DNA of 9,371 bases from CAKSKB01 sp034186235. Its GTDB lineage: Bacteria > Bacillota > Clostridia > HGM11514. The stretch is from positions 1-9,371 of the forward strand of contig JAXGBA010000038.1 of the NCBI GenBank assembly GCA_034186235.1. Reading direction: 5' to 3'. The position numbers and the translations under genes were made by a program. Positions within the stretch are counted from its first letter, which is position 1, and each line of letters begins with the position of its first letter. Shown here piece by piece: positions 5,719-9,371 of this stretch. The notes beneath the pieces were generated by a model. That model saw only the letters and a list, made by a program, of their open reading frames with translations, was not told the DNA's origin and did not search any database.

Positions 5719-6635
5719 ACCTCGCAGATTACAGAGTAATCAGCATACGCTCTGAACAGCCGAAAGAGGTTCTGGATTACGGCGTTATCATGAGCGGCGC
5801 CCCCTTGGAATGGGGAGAAACCATGGGCTCGGGGATAAGGGTCGGCGTTATCGACACCGGTGCGGACCTCAAGCACGAGGACCTCGCCGCCGGGATTATG
5901 GATGCGGTGAGTTTTGTCCCCAATGTCCGCTCGCCCCAGGACGACAACGGCCACGGAACCCATGTATGCGGCATAATCGGCGCAAGGCGCAACGGCAGGG
6001 GCGTTGTCGGGGTTGCTCCGGAATGTGAACTTTATGTCGCCAAGGCATTCGACAAAGACGGCAACAGCTGCTTCCCGGCGGTCATGAAAAGTATCGACTG
6101 GCTAATAAAAAAACGCGTGCATATCATAAACATGTCGTTTTCATCGCAGACCGGCTCGCCCTCATACGAATCCATTCTCCAGCGTGCGCACGACCACGGC
6201 ATTACCCTCGTCTGCGCCGCCGGAAACGATGGCAAAAAAGGCAGAAGCACCATCGGCTACCCCGGCAAATTCTCGCAGACCATAACCGTTACGGCGGTGG
6301 ACATCAACAAAAAAACTCCGGATTTCAGCTCGTTCGGATATGAGTCGGAACTGTGCGCAGCAGGGGTTAACATCTACTCGACTTACACCGGCAATTCCTA
6401 CGCAAGCCTCAGCGGAACATCGATGGCGTCCCCAATCATAACGGGCGCCGCGGCGCTTCTGGACGCAAAAGGCATGAGGCGCTACCGCCGCCACCTCACC
6501 CCCGATGAAATCAGATTTTGCCTGCACATGTACACCGAGGACATCAGCCGAAAAGGTTGGGATAAAAACTACGGTTTCGGGCTTTTCAGCTTCGGAAGGC
6601 TCGACAAAAACGAATATATTAATCTTCCGAAATAA
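5715..6635 (+). CDS. Subtilisin-like serine protease (S8), intracellular type, coupled to dpaB
   Basis: This 306-residue protein carries a complete subtilase domain. Asp D47 (GVIDTGAD), His H80 (NGHGTHVCG), oxyanion Asn N171 (CAAGNDG) and Ser S236 (SGTSMASP) are all present, so it should be an active endopeptidase. There is no signal peptide, no long prodomain and no C-terminal accessory domain. Length and layout resemble Bacillus intracellular subtilisin (IspA, about 319 residues) far more than the large multidomain Csp germination proteases of Clostridia. The short N-terminal segment YRVISI may correspond to the inhibitory LIPY-type extension of intracellular subtilisins. I chose the ATG at 5715 because it overlaps the dpaB stop by 4 bp; the frame stays open upstream only inside dpaB. 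Sampled lines are often 58-65% G+C, against about 40% in sampled dpaA, though dpaB lines vary too. Expression in the mother cell and a role in sporulation or germination are inferences from the operon. Confidence 0.92.
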   Translation: MNLADYRVISIRSEQPKEVLDYGVIMSGAPLEWGETMGSGIRVGVIDTGADLKHEDLAAGIMDAVSFVPNVRSPQDDNGHGTHVCGIIGARRNGRGVVGVAPECELYVAKAFDKDGNSCFPAVMKSIDWLIKKRVHIINMSFSSQTGSPSYESILQRAHDHGITLVCAAGNDGKKGRSTIGYPGKFSQTITVTAVDINKKTPDFSSFGYESELCAAGVNIYSTYTGNSYASLSGTSMASPIITGAAALLDAKGMRRYRRHLTPDEIRFCLHMYTEDISRKGWDKNYGFGLFSFGRLDKNEYINLPK

Positions 6636-6676
6636 AAAACAGGCACCGAACGCAAAAAACTATCGGTGCCTGTTTT
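6636..6676. terminator. Bidirectional terminator between the S8 protease and the hydrogenase regulator
   Basis: Positions 6636-6649 and 6663-6676 are a perfect 14-bp inverted repeat (AAAACAGGCACCGA and its complement) around a 13-nt loop. It begins at the S8 stop codon and ends 6 nt before the stop of the convergent gene. A-tract and T-tract arms on opposite sides let it serve both strands. Confidence 0.9.
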
Positions 6677-6682
6677 AACTTC

Positions 6683-6928
6683 CTAAAACTTTGAATAAAC
6701 CGTCTTTGAGCTTACGCCGTCAATTCCGCCGAGCTTCCCGGAAAGCGCACTCACGGTATCCTGCGGAGCGTCAACCGCCACGCTTATAATATTGACCGAT
6801 TTTTCATGGTACGGCAGCCCCATTCTTCCTATTATAATATCCGAATAATCATGAAGCACACGGTTAACATCTGCCGCCGCCTCGATTTTTTCTACGATAA
6901 TACCGATAATCGCAACTCTTGTTTCCAT
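6683..6928 (-). CDS. TM1266-type iron-only hydrogenase system putative regulator
   Basis: This small protein of 81 residues matches the family named iron-only hydrogenase system regulator (TM1266 type, ACT- or NikR-C-like ferredoxin fold). Characteristic segments are METRVAIIGIIVE at the N-terminus, DIIIGRMGLPY in the middle, and ISVAVDAPQD followed by LSGKLGGIDGVSSKTVYSK at the C-terminus. The whole protein is one alpha/beta domain with no DNA-binding helix-turn-helix, so regulation would be by ligand or partner binding; the mechanism is not established. Homologues are usually reported with [FeFe]-hydrogenase maturation genes hydE, hydF and hydG, but none of these is in the window. GGAGGTT upstream supports the ATG at 6928. 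It appears to be a single-gene transcript with its own perfect-consensus promoter and a shared terminator. Family assignment is confident; function is not. Confidence 0.9.
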   Translation of the reverse strand: METRVAIIGIIVEKIEAAADVNRVLHDYSDIIIGRMGLPYHEKSVNIISVAVDAPQDTVSALSGKLGGIDGVSSKTVYSKF

Positions 6929-6957
6929 GGAAAAACCTCCTTATATTATATATATTC

Positions 6958-6986
6958 ATTATACTTCCCATAAATTTTTTTGTCAA
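6958..6986 (-). promoter_or_regulatory. Consensus sigma-A promoter of the hydrogenase-system regulator
   Basis: On the minus strand TTGACA (6981-6986) and TATAAT (6958-6963) are perfect matches separated by 17 nt. The predicted start is near 6951, about 23 nt upstream of the ATG at 6928, with GGAGGTT in between. Its -35 box lies only 3 nt from the -35 box of the divergent promoter. Confidence 0.88.
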
Positions 6987-6989
6987 GCC

Positions 6990-7018
6990 TTGAAATAAAA
7001 TTAATTTAGTATTATAAT
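6990..7018 (+). promoter_or_regulatory. Sigma-A promoter of the YgjP-type peptidase/cobB operon
   Basis: TTGAAA (6990-6995) and TATAAT (7013-7018) are separated by 17 nt. The predicted start (about 7025) coincides with the beginning of the GAGGTGG ribosome binding site (7025-7031), so the leader would be only about 11 nt. The -35 box is 3 nt from that of the divergent promoter, so the two RNA polymerase sites would overlap sterically. Confidence 0.8.
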
Positions 7019-7035
7019 ATATATGAGGTGGTTTT

Positions 7036-7677
7036 ATGATACCGTATAAGCTTGTAAGGGGCGACCGCAAAACTATCGGGATATATGTGCTCTCGGGCGG
7101 AAAGGTCGAAGTGCGTGCTCCCAGGCACACCGCAATCGGATATATAAATGACTTTGTTGAAAAAAGAAAGCTCTGGATTGAGCAGAAAATCAACGAGCTT
7201 GAAAAGAAAAAACGAATTATCGTACCCGAAATGCAGGTGTTTATATTCGGCACGCCGTACATCATAAAAATCGGAAAAACAAGGATTGAAAACAGCACGC
7301 TTTATGTCCGTGAGGGGCTTGTCAAAGAGGACGCCGAAAAGCTCATGCGTGAACTCGCACGAAGAATTATAACCGAACGCACAAAGCAGATTTCCGTTGA
7401 TACGGGAATTGTGCCCAAAAGCGTTAAAATCACACGCGCGAAAACAAGGTGGGGGTCATGCAGCTCGGACGGCAGAATCAACATAAACTGGCGCTTGATT
7501 ATGGGCGACGCAGAACTTGCGGACTATGTAATCGTGCACGAGCTTTGCCACATAAAGCAGCACAACCACAGCAAAGAATTCTGGACAGAGGTCGAAAAGA
7601 TACTTCCCGAATACAAAAAAATAAGGGAAAAACTCAAGGCGTTTGAAATCAGAATCACCGAGGAGGGTTGGATGTGA
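7036..7677 (+). CDS. YgjP-type M48-like metallopeptidase domain protein (DUF45)
   Basis: The 213-residue protein belongs to the YgjP/DUF45 family of predicted zinc metallopeptidases. The zinc motif is complete: H168-E169-L-C-H172, then H178 five residues on, within VHELCHIKQHNHSKEFW. The family signature TRWGSCSSDGRININWRL (137-154) precedes it, and the N-terminal half forms the usual beta-rich region. There is no signal peptide or membrane segment, unlike the membrane-bound M48 proteases such as HtpX, so it is probably cytoplasmic. Its substrate is unknown; a relation to SprT/WSS1-type DNA-protein-crosslink proteases has been suggested for this fold and remains inference here. GAGGTGG upstream supports the ATG at 7036. 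The stop overlaps the cobB GTG start by 4 bp, so the two are translationally coupled. Family call is confident. Confidence 0.9.
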   Translation: MIPYKLVRGDRKTIGIYVLSGGKVEVRAPRHTAIGYINDFVEKRKLWIEQKINELEKKKRIIVPEMQVFIFGTPYIIKIGKTRIENSTLYVREGLVKEDAEKLMRELARRIITERTKQISVDTGIVPKSVKITRAKTRWGSCSSDGRININWRLIMGDAELADYVIVHELCHIKQHNHSKEFWTEVEKILPEYKKIREKLKAFEIRITEEGWM

Positions 7678-8375
7678 CGCTTGGCGAAATTATCGGAGAA
7701 AGCAAAAACATAGTATTTTTCGGCGGCGCCGGGGTTTCAACGGAGTCGGGCATTCCGGATTTTCGCTCAGAGGATGGGCTTTACAGTCTGAAATACGATG
7801 TTCCGCCGGAGGAAATTCTGTCGCACACATATTTTATGCGGCACACGGATAAATTCTACGATTTTTACCGTGACAAAATGATTTTTCTTTCCGCAAAGCC
7901 GAACAAGGCGCATTATAAGCTTGCGCAGCTTGAAAAAGAAGGCAGGCTTTCGGCGGTTATAACGCAGAATATTGACGGTCTGCACACCGCCGCAGGAAGC
8001 AAATGCGTGTATGAGCTTCACGGCTCGGTTCACAGAAACATCTGCCAAAACTGCGGCAAGGTTTTCAGTGCGGAATATATTATGTCGACCGCCGGAGTAC
8101 CGCACTGCGAATGCGGAGGGCTTATAAAACCGGATGTCGTTCTCTACGAAGAACCGCTTGACGAAAAGACCGTCACCGGGGCAATAAACGCAATATCACG
8201 TGCCGACACCCTGATTGTCGCCGGCACTTCGCTGACTGTCTACCCTGCCGCAGGATTTGTGGGGAACTTTGGCGGCAAACACCTTGTGCTTATAAACAAA
8301 AGCCCCACGCCGCTTGACAGCAAGGCGGACCTTTGCATTAAGGGCAAGGTTGGCGATGTACTTGATAATATTTAA
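7674..8375 (+). CDS. cobB: NAD-dependent protein deacylase, Sir2 family
   Basis: A sirtuin removes acyl groups from lysines using NAD+, giving nicotinamide and O-acyl-ADP-ribose. Class motifs are intact: GAGVSTESGIPDFRS (18-32) and TQNIDGLH (97-104) in the NAD pocket, catalytic H116 (YELHGS), structural zinc cysteines C124, C127, C145 and C147, and GTSLTVYPAAG (185-194 region). Length is 233 residues, usual for a single-domain bacterial sirtuin. I prefer the GTG at 7674 over the in-frame TTG at 7668. AGGAGG (7661-7666) touches the TTG almost directly but lies 7 nt from the GTG, and the GTG gives a 4-bp overlap (GTGA) with the upstream stop. A hairpin terminator follows its stop. The Tyr/Arg pair of desuccinylase-type (SIRT5-like) sirtuins is not evident, which favours deacetylase activity, weakly. 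Confidence 0.94.
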   Translation: MTLGEIIGESKNIVFFGGAGVSTESGIPDFRSEDGLYSLKYDVPPEEILSHTYFMRHTDKFYDFYRDKMIFLSAKPNKAHYKLAQLEKEGRLSAVITQNIDGLHTAAGSKCVYELHGSVHRNICQNCGKVFSAEYIMSTAGVPHCECGGLIKPDVVLYEEPLDEKTVTGAINAISRADTLIVAGTSLTVYPAAGFVGNFGGKHLVLINKSPTPLDSKADLCIKGKVGDVLDNI

Positions 8376-8381
8376 AAAGGC

Positions 8382-8418
8382 AGCAGCAAAACAGAAATAT
8401 TTTGCTGCTTATTTTTTG
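8382..8418 (+). terminator. Rho-independent terminator after cobB
   Basis: AGCAGCAAAA (8382-8391) pairs with TTTTGCTGCT (8400-8409) around an 8-nt loop. A T-rich run (ending TATTTTTT) follows at once. It starts 7 nt after the cobB stop codon. Confidence 0.87.
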
Positions 8419-8450
8419 CAAAAAATTACCCCGAATCATACTTTGGTATG

Positions 8451-8479
8451 CTGACAAAAATTTCTTTATATGATATAAT
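8451..8479 (+). promoter_or_regulatory. Sigma-A-like promoter upstream of an unassigned structured RNA or trhA leader
   Basis: CTGACA (8451-8456) and a perfect TATAAT (8474-8479) are separated by 17 nt. The predicted start is near 8486, about 148 nt before the trhA ATG. A 5-bp inverted repeat, CATAC-TTTG-GTATG (8437-8450), abuts the -35 box and might be an operator. The promoter lies between the cobB terminator and a second promoter (8575-8603). Confidence 0.6.
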
Positions 8480-8485
8480 TGTTAA

Positions 8486-8574
8486 GAGATAGGCTAAGCC
8501 CCAACCCTTAATGGTTTTTATCGGCCCGGCATACGATGAGGCTTACAGCATGGGTAAAAATGCCTGAAAACCCC
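8486..8574 (+). ncRNA. Candidate structured small RNA or trhA leader RNA, family not recognised
   Basis: The stretch after the promoter at 8451-8479 can fold as a compact three-way junction. P1 pairs 8495-8500 with 8540-8545 (UAAGCC/GGCUUA). It can be extended by 8491-8494 with 8562-8565 (AGGC/GCCU), leaving a bulge. P2 is the hairpin 8503-8506/8513-8516 (AACC/GGUU). P3 is the hairpin 8518-8523/8534-8539 with one G-U pair, stacking directly on P1. GGGU (8552-8555) could pair instead with ACCC at 8504-8507 or 8570-8573, so alternative folds exist. I compared it from memory with common riboswitches, SRP RNA, 6S RNA and T-boxes and recognised none. No convincing terminator follows, so it may be a 5' leader of trhA rather than a separate RNA. 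The pairings are visible in the sequence; the existence of the RNA is inference. Confidence 0.3.
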
Positions 8575-8603
8575 TTGACTTTTTTTCGCACTTGTGATAT
8601 ACT
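8575..8603 (+). promoter_or_regulatory. Sigma-A promoter proximal to trhA
   Basis: TTGACT (8575-8580) and TATACT (8598-8603) are separated by 17 nt, with one mismatch to consensus in each box. The predicted start is near 8610, about 24 nt before the trhA ATG at 8634, with GAGGTGA between. It would allow transcription of trhA without the upstream structured stretch. Confidence 0.7.
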
Positions 8604-8633
8604 TTGATGTAGTAATCAATACGAGGTGATTCG

Positions 8634-9308
8634 ATGTCAAGAACTAAGCTTTCAGACAGAAAACTCCCTTCTTACACAAAAGGCGAGGAAATTTTCAATA
8701 TGGTATCGCATATCGTGGGCGGTGCGCTTGGCATTGCGGTTGTCCCTCTTTGCGTATGCATGGCGGCGGCGCACGGCAATGTTTTCGGGATTGTCAGCGG
8801 TGCGATATACGGTTTTACACTGATTGTGCTTTACACAATGTCAAGCATATACCACGGCTTAAAGCCGAAAACCACGGCGAAAAAGGTGTTTCAGATAATC
8901 GACCACTGCTCGATTTTTCTGCTCATCGCGGGCACATACACCCCGATAACCCTCGTTACCCTGCGAGAATACAATGCGGCGCTTGGGTGGAGTATGTTCG
9001 GGCTTGTGTGGGCTGCGGCGGCGGTCGGGATAACGCTCAACGCAATCGACCTAAAAAGCTTCAAGCGGTTTTCGATGATTTGCTACCTTGCGATGGGCTG
9101 GTGCATAGTCGCCGCAATAAAGCCTATGATTTTGGCGTGCGGTATCGGCGGCATGACATTTCTCGTAACCGGAGGAATTCTATACACAATAGGCGCAGTT
9201 TTATATGCTCTCGGCAAAAAACACGCTTATGTTCATTCGGTGTTCCATGTATTTGTGGTTTTCGGAAGTATTCTGCACTTTTTTTGCATTTTGTTTTATA
9301 TAATGTAA
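8634..9308 (+). CDS. trhA: Hemolysin III / TrhA family (PAQR) integral membrane protein
   Basis: This 224-residue polytopic membrane protein has about seven hydrophobic segments, typical of the bacterial hemolysin III branch of the PAQR superfamily (relatives of adiponectin receptors). Family marks are EEIFNMVSHIVGG near the N-terminus, SSIYHG with H74, IDHCSIFLLIAGTYTP with D90, MGWC, and the last helix VHSVFHVFVVFGSILHFF with H201 and H205. By analogy with PAQR structures, H74, H201 and H205 would bind a zinc ion with D90 nearby. Members are linked to membrane lipid homeostasis and proposed to be hydrolase-like; the hemolysin name comes from a Bacillus cereus protein and need not apply. GAGGTGA upstream supports the ATG at 8634. 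It is apparently monocistronic, with two candidate promoters upstream. There is no clear terminator downstream, where another promoter begins 9 nt past its stop. Confidence 0.92.
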   Translation: MSRTKLSDRKLPSYTKGEEIFNMVSHIVGGALGIAVVPLCVCMAAAHGNVFGIVSGAIYGFTLIVLYTMSSIYHGLKPKTTAKKVFQIIDHCSIFLLIAGTYTPITLVTLREYNAALGWSMFGLVWAAAAVGITLNAIDLKSFKRFSMICYLAMGWCIVAAIKPMILACGIGGMTFLVTGGILYTIGAVLYALGKKHAYVHSVFHVFVVFGSILHFFCILFYIM

Positions 9309-9316
9309 AAAAAGTC

Positions 9317-9345
9317 TTGACAAATCCGCCCGGATAGTGTATAAT
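9317..9345 (+). promoter_or_regulatory. Perfect-consensus sigma-A promoter at the right edge
   Basis: TTGACA (9317-9322) and TATAAT (9340-9345) are exact consensus boxes separated by 17 nt, beginning 9 nt after the trhA stop. The predicted start is near 9352, a few nt before the probable tRNA. Such strong promoters with short leaders are usual for stable RNA genes. Confidence 0.85.
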
Positions 9346-9358
9346 TAATATCGTTCAT

Positions 9359-9371
9359 GCAGGAGTGGTGG
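9359..9371 (+). tRNA. Probable 5' end of a tRNA-Leu gene, cut by the window edge
   Basis: The last 13 nt, GCAGGAG-TG-GTGG, match the start of bacterial leucine tRNAs: a 7-nt acceptor strand, U8, a purine at 9, then GYGG opening the D arm. They start about 7 nt after the predicted start site of a perfect promoter, fitting a stable RNA gene. Only 13 nt are visible and AGGAG could equally be a ribosome binding site for a protein starting beyond the edge, so this stays tentative. Confidence 0.45.

Noticed and set aside
8511..8567. An 18-codon open frame (MVFIGPAYDEAYSMGKNA) inside the structured stretch before trhA
   Set aside because: There is no Shine-Dalgarno sequence before its ATG, the peptide resembles nothing I know, and the bases are better explained by the three-way-junction pairings. 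A leader peptide is not excluded.
8551..8587. GGGT...ACCC followed by a T run as a terminator for the candidate RNA
   Set aside because: Only four base pairs with a 14-nt loop, and a gap before the T run, which is better read as the spacer of the trhA promoter (8581-8597).
8750..9337. Plus-strand 195-codon frame overlapping trhA
   Set aside because: Out of frame with a clear seven-helix membrane protein, Arg/Cys/His-rich, no ribosome binding site, and it runs through the downstream promoter.

Overview
The window looks like ordinary chromosome from an anaerobic, spore-forming member of the Clostridia (Firmicutes), probably close to the Oscillospiraceae/Ruminococcaceae. The evidence is: both dipicolinate synthase subunits (an endospore pathway), a TM1266-type regulator associated with [FeFe]-hydrogenase, a CD1247-type protein, strong AGGAGG-type ribosome binding sites, and several near-consensus sigma-A promoters with exactly 17-nt spacers. 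No mobile element, CRISPR array, rRNA or prophage gene is visible.

Layout. (1) Positions 4185 down to 49, minus strand: a six-gene cluster read as sugar-isomerase-like TIM barrel, endonuclease-IV-like TIM barrel, aroQ, Xaa-Pro aminopeptidase, efp and a CD1247-like zinc-ribbon protein. The first four genes are tightly packed, with two 4-bp ATGA overlaps. The last two also have their own promoter. The cluster ends in a 15-bp hairpin terminator. (2) Positions 4279-6676, plus strand: a three-gene sporulation operon of dpaA, dpaB and a compact subtilisin-like S8 protease overlapping dpaB by 4 bp. It is preceded by a sequence fitting the mother-cell sigma-K promoter pattern. (3) A hairpin at 6636-6676 serves convergent genes; beyond it lies the hydrogenase-system regulator on the minus strand. 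(4) Two back-to-back promoters (6958-7018) drive that regulator and, in the other direction, a YgjP-type metalloprotease gene coupled to a Sir2 deacylase gene. (5) After the Sir2 terminator comes a stretch with its own promoter and a foldable three-way junction, either a small RNA or a leader. It is followed by a second promoter and a TrhA/hemolysin III (PAQR) membrane protein. (6) The right edge holds a perfect-consensus promoter followed by what looks like the first 13 nt of a tRNA-Leu.

How the genes fit together. DpaA and DpaB make dipicolinic acid for the spore core, and the coupled protease is probably made in the same cell at the same time. EF-P relieves ribosome stalling at polyproline, and the Xaa-Pro peptidase upstream cleaves proline-containing peptides, a pairing I recall as common in this phylum. 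The rest is housekeeping or poorly characterised. The points most worth a second look are the S8 protease in the dipicolinate operon, the unassigned structured RNA before trhA, and the endonuclease-IV-like protein with one apparent metal-ligand change. No wholly new system can be demonstrated from the sequence alone.
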